Shown: positions 16,734 through 24,562 of the stretch, one piece after another
Layout of the letters: every line of letters begins with the position of its first letter
Position numbering within the stretch: position 1 is the first letter of the stretch
Assembly (NCBI GenBank): GCA_910587995.1
Contig: CAJUNS010000002.1
Coordinates: 43,162-107,161, forward strand
Direction of reading: 5' to 3'
From: an uncultured Oscillospiraceae bacterium
GTDB taxonomy: Bacteria > Bacillota > Clostridia > Oscillospirales > Acutalibacteraceae
Length of the DNA stretch: 64,000 bases
The notes under the pieces: generated by a model
What the model saw: only the letters and a program-made list of their open reading frames with translations
Databases searched by the model: none
What the model was told of the DNA's origin: nothing
Program-made: the position numbers and the translations under genes

Positions 16734-17453
16734 ATGAAAAAAGCATTGGCCCTCATTTTGGCAATGTGCTTAGCCGCTTTTGCCTCGTCCACCTCATCTG
16801 CCAGTTCAGCACAGCAGACTATTCAGAGGATAGATGGCGAAGTCTATGGCCTTGCCTATATGTCTCTGGAGGAGTCCCCGAAGTATCTGCAAGATGACAT
16901 TGTGGCAGCAAGGAATGAAATTATTGCCGCCACCGATGGCTGGGTTGCCGATGGGTTCACTGGCGAAGTAATTGATTTCGAAACCGGAGAAGTTCAAGAA
17001 GTTCTCCCTTCTTTCCATGATATTTTTCCAGAGGATTGGGAACTTCCAGTTGGCGAATGGGAGGGAACAAGGCAAAGCGATACGAATATTCAGCCGTGCT
17101 CTACAGGGCAATATTCCGCTTCAGTCGAGGCCTGGATACCAAAAGCAATTAACGGTGTAAAAGCCACGGCTATTTATTGGTTTCGTCTAGATAGTAATCA
17201 CCTTGGTGGCACTGTAGCTGCTACCAAGACGGGAGCGGCAAAAACACATAACCTTAGCCTGTGCGACCGATATAGCGGTGCGGCTTATGCGCAAGCCTTG
17301 AGGCTTTCTCCATCTCAGGGGCTACATGTTAATATTCTAGACGTTGGAAAAGGTACTACAGATATTGATGTAAGGGTGAGCACATTTGATACCCCATCGT
17401 GGGGCACTGTGCAAGTTCTCGTGCCCTATCTTCCATCAACGTCTGTTCGATAA
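16734..17453 (+). CDS. Secreted protein, unknown function, with the FHDIFP domain
   Basis: 239 residues with a classical signal peptide (KKALALILAMCLAAFASS). The region to about residue 105 is homologous to the whole mature part of the upstream 111-residue protein and ends in LPSFHDIFPEDWELP. The remaining 130 residues look beta-rich (AIYWFRLDSNHLGG, VDIRV-type strands) and contain two cysteines (CSTGQY, LCDRY) that could form a disulfide. No enzyme motif is seen. It starts 15 bases after its neighbour with an AGGAG site, so the two are an operon. AT-rich codon use matches the island. A surface or secreted binding role is only a guess. Confidence 0.72.
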   Translation: MKKALALILAMCLAAFASSTSSASSAQQTIQRIDGEVYGLAYMSLEESPKYLQDDIVAARNEIIAATDGWVADGFTGEVIDFETGEVQEVLPSFHDIFPEDWELPVGEWEGTRQSDTNIQPCSTGQYSASVEAWIPKAINGVKATAIYWFRLDSNHLGGTVAATKTGAAKTHNLSLCDRYSGAAYAQALRLSPSQGLHVNILDVGKGTTDIDVRVSTFDTPSWGTVQVLVPYLPSTSVR

Positions 17454-17466
17454 AAACTTTGATACG

Positions 17467-17498
17467 AAAAAGCCGCCCGGCGCGAGGGCGGCTTTTTT
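17467..17498. terminator. Bidirectional terminator between convergent genes
   Basis: AAAAAGCCGCC and GGGCGGCTTTTTT form a strong stem between the secreted-protein gene and the convergent amidase-domain gene. Confidence 0.85.
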
Positions 17499-17502
17499 AT
17501 TG

Positions 17503-18672
17503 CTACTGCTTGCGAACGATGCAATATTTTCCGACATTATCATAGTCATCCCAGTGATTTATATCCTTGCTAACCCAATCTAAATAGTTGCTTGTGTGTT
17601 GAGCAATTTTGAAATCACGATAATACTTACCGTTGTACGTATTATATGTTCCCACTTGTACAATATACCCCATGTGGTCAAATGAGCCAGTACCTGTGAA
17701 ATCAAGAGCAATGAAGTAGTCCTTCGCAATATTCCGTGAAAAGGTATAAAGGCTTTGCGTTATATCACTTCTTCCCATAAAACCAGAAAATTCATGCGCC
17801 CGCTGCCATGTGTTGGAATACCAATGGAGTGATTCCATTTTAGCATGCCACCATCCTTTTTCTGCATCGGGGAAGTAGTCATGTTGTTTAATATCGCCAG
17901 ACTCCAAAATCTGTGAAACAAAGTTAGTGCAATCCGCAACCTCGATACCAAGGATATTAGTGTATGTCAATCCATAACCATCAATGTTAGGATTTTCTGC
18001 ATACCTAATTGCATAGGAATTTCCTTTGGATTTATTGAAAATTTGGGCGGTAGCACGAGATTCAGGAGTAATACGGATTTCCAGATCCTCTGGTAGGTCG
18101 GATGTGTATGGTAACATGGTGGCGAGTTTTGATAGATCCCGTGGACCTCTGGCAGAAATATACTGAATGATTTCTTCATTACGGGTTGCGTTGCACATAA
18201 TATCTGCAAAACAGTTAAAAACAACTGCTTGCTGATTTATGTCCGCGCTATTGGAAGGGACTTCATGCATGTTGATAGATTTTCCCCAGTATTCTGACCA
18301 GGTGCCGTATGAAAATTCCGGGAGGCTATATTCGTTTTTTAAGAATTGCAAAAGCTCTGGAATTTCTGATCTGAGCAATTCACAGGCAATATTAGGCTCA
18401 TCAAAAGTGCAGTACAGATAGCTTATGGTGCCATCTATGATGAGAGCCTGCTTCGTGGAAATGGCTCCAAGTGGAGAGAGGGGAGCGCACTCAAATGGGA
18501 TGTGTTCATCTAACGCTACCAATTCGATTGTAGTGTCTTCGGAAGATACTGCCCCGCTACTTTCCGCAATGCTAACATTGTTTCTGGATGGAGAGGCTAA
18601 AGTTGAAGTTGTCCATGCGGTTAAAACAAGAGTAAGAGCAAGAGCAAATGAGAAAAACAGTTTCTTTTTCAT
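17503..18672 (-). CDS. Secreted amidase-domain (Amidase_6-like) protein
   Basis: 389 residues with a signal peptide (about 1-26). The C-terminal half from about 230 carries the putative amidase domain pattern: AIRYAENPN, then DCTNFVSQILESGD with the likely catalytic cysteine, GWWHAKM, and the histidine stretch DHMGYIVQV. Such NlpC/P60-like domains usually cut peptide or amide bonds in the cell wall or in secreted peptides. The N-terminal 200 residues are unrecognised. AGGAGTG precedes the ATG. Its AT-rich composition matches the two genes it converges on, so the three were probably acquired together. Confidence 0.82.
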   Translation of the reverse strand: MKKKLFFSFALALTLVLTAWTTSTLASPSRNNVSIAESSGAVSSEDTTIELVALDEHIPFECAPLSPLGAISTKQALIIDGTISYLYCTFDEPNIACELLRSEIPELLQFLKNEYSLPEFSYGTWSEYWGKSINMHEVPSNSADINQQAVVFNCFADIMCNATRNEEIIQYISARGPRDLSKLATMLPYTSDLPEDLEIRITPESRATAQIFNKSKGNSYAIRYAENPNIDGYGLTYTNILGIEVADCTNFVSQILESGDIKQHDYFPDAEKGWWHAKMESLHWYSNTWQRAHEFSGFMGRSDITQSLYTFSRNIAKDYFIALDFTGTGSFDHMGYIVQVGTYNTYNGKYYRDFKIAQHTSNYLDWVSKDINHWDDYDNVGKYCIVRKQ

Positions 18673-18983
18673 AATCTGTCACACTCCTTTTAAAAGGTTA
18701 TTTACAGCAAACACGCCGCGCCTGCGCTGCCACCTTCGTGGTTATCTGCTGGGTTATGCTATTATTATAGCACCATAGCGATGCGTTTTAATTCTTTTAA
18801 AGAATTAAAATAAATTTTTATTAAAAATGCTAAAAGCAGCAAAGGGCGCACAGCTTACCAGCTTACTCTGGCAAAACACGCGGGGCCCGCAAAAATCTTT
18901 TCCGCGCGGGTATTGCATACCAGCCCAAAGGGTATTATAATAAAAGAAAACGGCTTTTTGCCGGAATTTGGAGGATCATCAAC
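18673..18983. other. Intergenic region, 311 bases
   Basis: Holds a TATAAT-like box on the minus strand (18766-18771, weak -35) that may serve the amidase gene, an AT-rich tract (18787-18830), a GC-rich dyad near 18881-18910, and a promoter for the DUF1858 gene. No gene seen. Confidence 0.5.
18913..18941 (+). promoter_or_regulatory. Candidate promoter for the DUF1858 gene and trmK
   Basis: TTGCAT, 17-base spacer, perfect TATAAT, about 43 bases before the start codon. Confidence 0.6.
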
Positions 18984-19184
18984 ATGGCGAGCATTACCAA
19001 AGATACCATCATTGGCGAGATTTTGGACCTGGACGAGACCACCGCGCCCTACTTCTTGGAGATGGGCATGCACTGCCTGGGCTGTCCCTCCGCCCGGGGC
19101 GAAACCCTGGAGCAGGCTTGCGCCGTTCACGGGGTGGACGCGGAGGCGCTGGTGAAGAAAATCAACGAGCACCTCAGCAAGTAA
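18984..19184 (+). CDS. DUF1858 domain protein
   Basis: A 66-residue cytoplasmic protein, almost entirely a DUF1858 domain: ITKDTIIGEILDLD at the start, then the CLGCPSARGETLEQAC stretch with a CxxC pair. The family is found alone or attached to hybrid-cluster and sulfur-handling proteins, and the cysteines are thought to be redox active. GGAGG lies before the ATG. It is followed at 99 bases by trmK. The role is not known; a small redox or sulfur carrier is the best guess. Confidence 0.85.
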   Translation: MASITKDTIIGEILDLDETTAPYFLEMGMHCLGCPSARGETLEQACAVHGVDAEALVKKINEHLSK

Positions 19185-19282
19185 GCCTGGCGCTTCGAAA
19201 GAGAAATTTGGCCGGTTGCCGCGCGGTAGGGGCGATTTTGCAGCGCCCCGCCGGGCGGCTTGCGGCATTTGGGAGGAACAGT

Positions 19283-19957
19283 ATGTTGCAGCTTAGTCCC
19301 AGACTGGCCCTGTGCGCGGAGCTGGTCCGGCCGGGGAGGGCCCTGGCTGACATTGGCACGGACCACGCCTATTTGCCCATTTGGCTGCTGCAAAACGGAA
19401 AAATTCCCCGGGCTTTGGCCTGCGATGTGAACCCCGGCCCCCTGGAGGCCGCCCAGCGGAACGCCCGGCGCTATGGGATCGGCCAAGAGCTGCGGCTGGC
19501 CTTAAGCGACGGGCTTCGGGAAGTAGGGCCAGGCGAGGCGGAGGATATTGTCATTGCCGGAATGGGCGGGGAGTTGATTCTGCGAATTGTGGAAGAGGCC
19601 CCCTGGCTGCGGGACGGGACAAAGCGGCTGGTGCTTCAGCCCATGTCTATGGCGGACCGGCTGCGGGCCGGCCTGTGGGAGCTGGGCTTTTCCATCCGGC
19701 AGGAGCGGGCTGTGGTGGATGGCGGCAAGGCATACTCGGCCTTTGCGGCGGAGTATGCCGGGTCTCTGCCAGCCTATGACCGGCTCTACCCTTACATGGG
19801 GCTGCTGGGGCCGGAAGACCCGGCGGCAAATTCCTATGCTGTGAAAACTGCCCGGGGACTGCTGAACCGCCTGCGGGGTGCGGAGCACGAAGGCGACCAG
19901 AAGACAGCGGCGGAACTGCGGCTGGTTTTGGAGGAATTATCCAGGCGGTACGGATAG
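19283..19957 (+). CDS. trmK: tRNA (adenine-22-N1) methyltransferase
   Basis: A 224-residue SAM-dependent methyltransferase of the TrmK (YqfN, COG2384) family, which methylates A22 in the D-arm of certain tRNAs. The Rossmann motif I is ADIGTDHAYLP, followed by ACDVNPGPLEAA and DIVIAGMGGELI; the C-terminal third is the helical part typical of TrmK. GGGAGGAACAGT precedes the ATG at 19283; the frame is open upstream without a ribosome site. The next gene is a Nif3-like protein, the same pairing as yqfN-yqfO in Bacillus, which supports the call. Confidence 0.92.
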   Translation: MLQLSPRLALCAELVRPGRALADIGTDHAYLPIWLLQNGKIPRALACDVNPGPLEAAQRNARRYGIGQELRLALSDGLREVGPGEAEDIVIAGMGGELILRIVEEAPWLRDGTKRLVLQPMSMADRLRAGLWELGFSIRQERAVVDGGKAYSAFAAEYAGSLPAYDRLYPYMGLLGPEDPAANSYAVKTARGLLNRLRGAEHEGDQKTAAELRLVLEELSRRYG

Positions 19958-20014
19958 ATAATGACTCAAAGTGAGCTCTTTTGCGTGATAGACGATAGAA
20001 AAGGAGAGGTTAAT

Positions 20015-20782
20015 ATGGCGCGAATCTGCGATATTTACGATGTAATCAACGCGGTGGCCCCTTTTGCCAGCCAGCTGAGCTTTGACAACTCCGGCCTGCT
20101 GGTGGGGGATGGCGGCACTGAAGTCACCCGGGCGCTGCTGTGCCTGGACATCACCCCCGCCGTGGTGGAAGAGGCCGTGACCCTTAACGTCAATCTGGTG
20201 ATCAGCCACCATCCGGTGATTTTTGAGCCGCTGAAATCCCTAAACAGCCGGGAGCTGCCCTATCTCCTGGCCCAAAATGGCATCGCGGCCCTGTGCTGCC
20301 ACACCAACCTGGACCTTTCTCCTGTGTGCGGGGTAAATGTGGCCCTGGCCAGCTGCCTGGGGCTTCGGAATGTCCGGGGAGAGGATGTGTTTGGAGAGGA
20401 CAGCGTGCTGTTCTCCGGGGACCTGGAGCGGGAAATGGAGCCCCGAGAGTTTGCGGTGCTGGTGAAGGAACGCCTGGGAGCCGGGGCCGTACAATGGGTG
20501 GACGCCGGGCGGCCGGTAAAGAGGGTTTTCTTTTGCAGCGGGGCCGGGGGCGACGAAATCAAACATGCGGCCTGCCGGGGCGCGGAGGCTTTCCTTACCG
20601 GAGAAATCAAGCACCATGAAGCTCTGGAGGCCGCCCGCCTGGGCCTCAGCTGCGTGGCCGCGGGCCATTACGAGACCGAAAAGCCCTTCGCGGCCTTTTT
20701 GGCGTCGTACCTGAAACGGCGGTTTCCAGATACGGGCTTTTTGTTGAGCAGGGCGGAACAGGCGGCTTTTGAGACAGTGTGA
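20015..20782 (+). CDS. Nif3-like dinuclear metal centre protein
   Basis: A 255-residue member of the Nif3/YqfO family. Metal-ligand motifs are visible: NLVISHHPVIF near the N-terminus, CHTNLD, and the C-terminal AGHYETE. Members form hexameric rings with two metal ions per subunit; some are annotated as GTP cyclohydrolase I type 2, but the physiological reaction is unsettled. It lacks the long inserted PII-like domain of some homologues, being of the short type. The start at 20015 has AAAAGGAGAGG upstream. It follows trmK by 57 bases, a conserved arrangement. Confidence 0.9.
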   Translation: MARICDIYDVINAVAPFASQLSFDNSGLLVGDGGTEVTRALLCLDITPAVVEEAVTLNVNLVISHHPVIFEPLKSLNSRELPYLLAQNGIAALCCHTNLDLSPVCGVNVALASCLGLRNVRGEDVFGEDSVLFSGDLEREMEPREFAVLVKERLGAGAVQWVDAGRPVKRVFFCSGAGGDEIKHAACRGAEAFLTGEIKHHEALEAARLGLSCVAAGHYETEKPFAAFLASYLKRRFPDTGFLLSRAEQAAFETV

Positions 20783-20802
20783 GAAAACAGGGAGGAACCA
20801 AA

Positions 20803-20994
20803 ATGGAGAATCACGGAATGGAGCGTTCGGGGTGCAGGGGAGAGGGCATTAAGAAAACAGTAAAAACCGGTATCACCTTTGGCAGCGCTCTGGCTATGGT
20901 TATCAGCTACTGCAATTGGCACTCAGTGGGCTGGGCCATTTTCCATGGCCTGCTCAGCTGGTTTTATGTGATCTACTACATACTGCGGTACTAA
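20803..20994 (+). CDS. Small membrane protein
   Basis: 63 residues: a short charged N-terminus (ERSGCRGEGIKKTVK) then two closely spaced hydrophobic stretches ending SVGWAIFHGLLSWFYVIYYILRY. I recognise the general W.I.HG..SWFYVIYY pattern from small membrane proteins of Clostridia, with no function known to me. The ribosome site is GGGAGG before ATG 20803. It lies 20 bases after the Nif3-like gene and 16 before a GNAT gene, so it sits inside an operon. Confidence 0.75.
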   Translation: MENHGMERSGCRGEGIKKTVKTGITFGSALAMVISYCNWHSVGWAIFHGLLSWFYVIYYILRY

Positions 20995-21010
20995 GAACAA
21001 GGAGGACCTT

Positions 21011-21475
21011 ATGAAAATTGAACCGGCCGCTTGTAGCGATTTGGAGGCGCTGGGCCGCCTGTATGAGGAGCTCTACGTGCGCATGGCGGCTTTGCAGCCG
21101 GAGCATTTCCGGCCTGCCCGCCAGAGTCCGGAGTTCCTTCAGAGCATCCTTGACAGCCAGGATGGAGACATTTTAACCGCCCGGGACCCCTCGGGAGAGG
21201 CGGTGGGGTTTGCGGTGGTGCGGTTTCAGCACACCCCCGAGTACCCTTGCTTCCGCTCCCGCCAGTACACCTGCCTGATGGACTTGGTGGTAACAGAGAA
21301 CCGCCGGGGCCAGGGCGTGGGCAGGGCCCTGCTGAAAGCGGTGGAGGACTGGGCCAGAAGCCGGGGCTCGGCGTTTGTGGAGCTGGGGGTGCTCAGCGAG
21401 AACCACCCGGCCATTGGCCTGTACGAGAGCTATGGCTTTTTGGAACGCAGAAAAGTCATGGAGATGGAATTGTGA
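21011..21475 (+). CDS. GNAT family N-acetyltransferase
   Basis: A 154-residue acetyltransferase. The acetyl-CoA pyrophosphate loop is clear in the NRRGQGVGRALL segment, with the following ELGVLSENHPAIGLYESYGF motif of the GNAT fold. The acceptor, whether an amine on a small molecule, a protein or a peptide, cannot be told. AAGGAGG precedes the ATG. It closes the small operon; a nested palindrome separates it from rqcH. Confidence 0.88.
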   Translation: MKIEPAACSDLEALGRLYEELYVRMAALQPEHFRPARQSPEFLQSILDSQDGDILTARDPSGEAVGFAVVRFQHTPEYPCFRSRQYTCLMDLVVTENRRGQGVGRALLKAVEDWARSRGSAFVELGVLSENHPAIGLYESYGFLERRKVMEMEL

Positions 21476-21478
21476 TTT

Positions 21479-21577
21479 AGGTGGTGTCCACATAAGACGA
21501 GTATGTGGATTTTTGAGGAAATTTAAGTCAAAAATCCACCCAAAAGGCGCTTGCAAACGCTTATGTGAACACCACCT
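21479..21577. repeat. 99-bp nested palindrome upstream of rqcH
   Basis: Outer arms of 18 bases (AGGTGGTGTCCACATAAG at 21479-21496 and its complement at 21560-21577, one mismatch) enclose a perfect 12-bp inner stem, GTGGATTTTTGA (21505-21516) with TCAAAAATCCAC (21528-21539). It may be a MITE remnant or a structured leader. Confidence 0.7.
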
Positions 21578-21594
21578 GGGAAAGGACTTCAGAT

Positions 21595-23331
21595 ATGGCA
21601 TTGGACGGGGCGTTTCTGCGCCACATAAAAAAAGAACTGGAACAAAAACTCATAGGGGCGCGGGTGGATAAAATTCACCAGCCCAACCGGGAGGAACTGG
21701 TGGTCAGCTTTCGGGGCTACGACATGGCCTGCAAGGTGCTGTTTTCCGCCCGGGCCAACAGCGCCCGGGTGCATTTTACCAGCATTCCCCTGGAAAACCC
21801 CAAGCAGCCGCCGATGCTCTGCATGCTGCTGCGCAAAAAGCTCCAGGGCTCCAAGCTGACGGCCATCCGCCAGCCGGAGCTGGAGCGGCTTCTGCACTTT
21901 GACTTTGACTCCATAGACGAGCTGGGGGACCATGTGACCCTGACCCTCACCATGGAGATTATGGGCCGGTACAGCAACATCATTTTAACCGGTCCGGATG
22001 GAAAGATCATTGACGCCTTAAAGCGGGTGGACGCGGAAATGAGCTCCCAGCGCCTGGTGCTGCCGGGGCTGACGTATCATCTGCCCCCGCCCCAGGACAA
22101 GCTGTGCATGCTCACCGCCGGAACCCCGGAGCTGCAAGAGGCTTTAAAGGCCCTGCCCCGGGACATGGAGCTGTCCAAAGCCCTGCTGGGAGTGCTGCAA
22201 GGGGTCTCGCCGGTGGTGTGCCGGGAGATTGCCCACCGGGCAGGCCGGGGCCGGGAGCTTACCGCCTTTACCATGGACGAGGAGCAGCGCTTCCGGCTGG
22301 GCTTTTTCTACCAAAAAGTCCGAGAGATGGTGATAGAGGCCGCCGGAACGCCCCACATGGCGGTGAACCCCCAGAAAAAGCCCATGGACTTCTCCTTTTT
22401 GGACGTCCAGCAGTATGGCACTTCGGCCGTGGTGCGGCAGGGGGAGGGCTTCTCTCAGCTGCTGGACGATTTCTACCGGGAGAAGGACCAGCAGGAGCGG
22501 ATGCGGGTGCGGGAGCAGGACCTGCTGCGGCTGCTCTCCAACCACGCGGAGCGGCTGGCCCGGAAGATCAACGCCCAGCGGGGGGAGCTGGACCAGTGCG
22601 CCCAACGGGAGGCCCTGCGGGTGGCCGGGGACCTGCTCAGCGCGAATCTATATAATATAGAAAAGGGGGCCAGCGCCGTGGACCTGGCCAATTTCTATGA
22701 GGAGGACCAGCCCCAGGTCCGCATCAAGCTGGACCCGGCCCTGACCGCCAACCAGAACGCCCAGAAGTATTATAAGGAATACCGCAAGGCCAAAACCGCT
22801 GAGGAAAAGCTAACCGAGCAGATTGAGATTGCCGGCCGGGAGCTGGAATACCTGGACTCGGTGCTGGACGCCCTGGCCCGGGCGGAGACGGAGCGGGATC
22901 TGGTGGAGATCCGCACGGAGCTTAAGGAGCAGGGCTACATCCGGGCCAGCCGGGTGAAGAAAGAGAAGCCCGCGGCGGTAAGCGCCCCCTTGAGCTTTAC
23001 CACAGAGGACGGCTTCACCGTGCTGGTGGGCCGGAACAACCGCCAAAACGACCGGCTGACCATGAAGCTGGCCAACAACAACGATATCTGGTTCCACACC
23101 AAAAACATTCCCGGCTCCCATACCGTGCTGGTAACAGAGGGCCGCGCCCCTACGCCCCAGGCTATGGAGGAGGCCGCTAAGCTGGCCGCCCGGCACAGCA
23201 AGGCCAAGGACTCCGCCCAGGTGCCGGTGGATTACACCCAGGTCCGCCACGTCAGCAAGCCCCAGGGGGCCCGGCCCGGCATGGTCGTCTACGTGAACTA
23301 CAAGACCCTGTTCGTGGACCCGCAGGAATAA
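21595..23331 (+). CDS. rqcH: Ribosome quality control factor RqcH (NFACT family)
   Basis: A 578-residue NFACT protein, formerly called fibronectin-binding protein. RqcH binds stalled 50S-peptidyl-tRNA complexes and recruits Ala-tRNA to add alanine tails that mark the peptide for decay. NFACT-N occupies about 1-220, helix-hairpin-helix and coiled-coil parts the middle (many charged residues at 290-460), and NFACT-R the end (GRNNRQNDRLTMKLANNNDIWFH). In Bacillus RqcH an Asp97-Arg98 pair is needed for function; here residues 97-98 are Glu-Arg (PELERLL), a conservative change. The start at 21595 has AAAGGA upstream. A terminator follows. Confidence 0.92.
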   Translation: MALDGAFLRHIKKELEQKLIGARVDKIHQPNREELVVSFRGYDMACKVLFSARANSARVHFTSIPLENPKQPPMLCMLLRKKLQGSKLTAIRQPELERLLHFDFDSIDELGDHVTLTLTMEIMGRYSNIILTGPDGKIIDALKRVDAEMSSQRLVLPGLTYHLPPPQDKLCMLTAGTPELQEALKALPRDMELSKALLGVLQGVSPVVCREIAHRAGRGRELTAFTMDEEQRFRLGFFYQKVREMVIEAAGTPHMAVNPQKKPMDFSFLDVQQYGTSAVVRQGEGFSQLLDDFYREKDQQERMRVREQDLLRLLSNHAERLARKINAQRGELDQCAQREALRVAGDLLSANLYNIEKGASAVDLANFYEEDQPQVRIKLDPALTANQNAQKYYKEYRKAKTAEEKLTEQIEIAGRELEYLDSVLDALARAETERDLVEIRTELKEQGYIRASRVKKEKPAAVSAPLSFTTEDGFTVLVGRNNRQNDRLTMKLANNNDIWFHTKNIPGSHTVLVTEGRAPTPQAMEEAAKLAARHSKAKDSAQVPVDYTQVRHVSKPQGARPGMVVYVNYKTLFVDPQE

Positions 23332-23333
23332 GG

Positions 23334-23371
23334 AGAGCCCGGCCTCCCACAGGGGAAGCCGGGCTCTTTTG
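23334..23371 (+). terminator. Terminator after rqcH
   Basis: AGAGCCCGGC and GCCGGGCTCT form a 10-bp stem followed by a TTTTGTT tail. Confidence 0.85.
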
Positions 23372-23384
23372 TTATTGGCTTGCC

Positions 23385-23558
23385 TTACGCCTTGTGGCTC
23401 AGGGGCATGACCATTCCGTTCAGGGAGAAGTAGAACAGGTCCGGATCGGTAGCCTCCACAGCGGAACGAAGGAAGTTCCGTACCTGGAAGCGGAGGTTTG
23501 TCAGGGTGTTCCCCTCAGCCCAAATGGCGCCGCGTGTCATTTCCTTAATGTTCTTCAT
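23385..23558 (-). CDS. Short hypothetical protein (57 residues)
   Basis: 57 residues starting MKNIKEMTRGAIWAEGN, with a well-placed ribosome site (AGAGGTAAC) six bases before the ATG. The composition is protein-like and amphipathic, without a membrane helix or known motif. The frame continues upstream but without another credible start. I do not recognise it. The region around is otherwise non-coding, so this is accepted mainly on the ribosome site and its fit to the gap. Confidence 0.5.
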   Translation of the reverse strand: MKNIKEMTRGAIWAEGNTLTNLRFQVRNFLRSAVEATDPDLFYFSLNGMVMPLSHKA

Positions 23559-24297
23559 ACCGGTTACCTCTTTTCTTCGTGAGTCAACATCTGTACTCGC
23601 AGTCTTGTATTTGCAGGAACGCTTGGAGCCTCTTGCACCAGCGCCTGGGGCGTCCCCCAGCGGGGCGGGGCCTCTTCCGCTCCTATGGCCCAATGATACA
23701 CCAGGCGGCGCGGTTTGTCAAATTGGGCGGACTCCCCAAATTCTCCACAAAGAAAAGCCAAAGTTTGCAGGAAACGGGGCAGAAGGTAGAAAAAATAGCA
23801 GCGCGATAAAGCGGTGAACCTTCAATCCGCGAAAAAACAAGCCCACATGTACAGCACAACTGGGAAAAGCTCCAAACATGGGGACTTATGGAAACTGCAA
23901 AAACCGAGGACGAAAAACAGGGGAAAATGACGGGGATTCTGGTTGGGCACTCCATATGAATCGATATCAGAATATTGTGTGAATTGCATGAGGGCTGGCT
24001 CCACGGGCTGGGCCCTGGGAGGGGCGGCCGCCGGGAGCTAGAGGCGCGATAAGGGGGATTCTGGCGGACGAAGGCACAAAATATTGTGGCACACTAAAAC
24101 GCTACCATCCCACAGAGACAAATTGTTACAAAATTGTAACCCGCCGCCTTTCTCTGCCGGCAGGCTGTGGACCCGGCATGTTTTTGCGTCATAACCGTCA
24201 TTTTCCCTAGAAAAATGGCGGTTTTTGCCTTGAGCGGGACCTCTTTCCGGGCAGCCGGAATGCTTTTTGACAGGTATTCTAAAAGGAAAATAAAGGG
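23559..24297. other. Intergenic region without convincing genes
   Basis: About 740 bases. It holds a terminator-like hairpin (24193-24226), a palindrome GTTACAAAATTGTAAC (24125-24140) and mixed-composition DNA. Open frames here are short and lack ribosome sites. An untranslated RNA ending at the hairpin is possible, but no promoter could be assigned with confidence. Confidence 0.5.
24193..24226 (+). terminator. Terminator-like hairpin in an intergenic gap
   Basis: AACCGTCATTTT and AAAATGGCGGTT pair, followed by TTTT. No coding gene ends just upstream on this strand. Confidence 0.5.
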
Positions 24298-24326
24298 TTG
24301 ACTTCCCCTAGGGGGCGTGATATAAT
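24298..24326 (+). promoter_or_regulatory. Strong promoter of the peptide transporter operon with dyad in the spacer
   Basis: TTGACT, 17-base spacer, TATAAT. The spacer contains the dyad CCCCTAGGGG, placed where a repressor would block RNA polymerase. Transcription should start near 24333. Confidence 0.75.
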
Positions 24327-24332
24327 ATCCAT

Positions 24333-24562
24333 ACAAGATATGAACAAATATTGGTCCTGCTTTTGGGTAGTATCACAAGGCGTACATAGTCTGTTTATAG
24401 TTCTGTCGAAAAACTTTCATAATTGCCGCTTTGCGGCGCAACTGCGGAATGGGCCCATTCCTGTTCCAGTAACTCCCTAGGGAGTTACTGATGGGTCCCC
24501 GCCTAACGGAGGGTCTTATTACATTGACCATATATCCATCATCATTTAAGGAGGCAATCCGA
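24333..24562 (+). promoter_or_regulatory. Long leader of the peptide transporter operon with a perfect palindrome
   Basis: A 230-base untranslated leader. At 24467-24490 lies a perfect 24-bp palindrome centred on CCCTAGGG, with GGGCCCAT and ATGGGTCCC segments outside it that can extend pairing. The central CCCTAGGG echoes the promoter dyad, so one regulator could bind both. The leader ends with AAGGAGG before the ATG. Confidence 0.5.
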
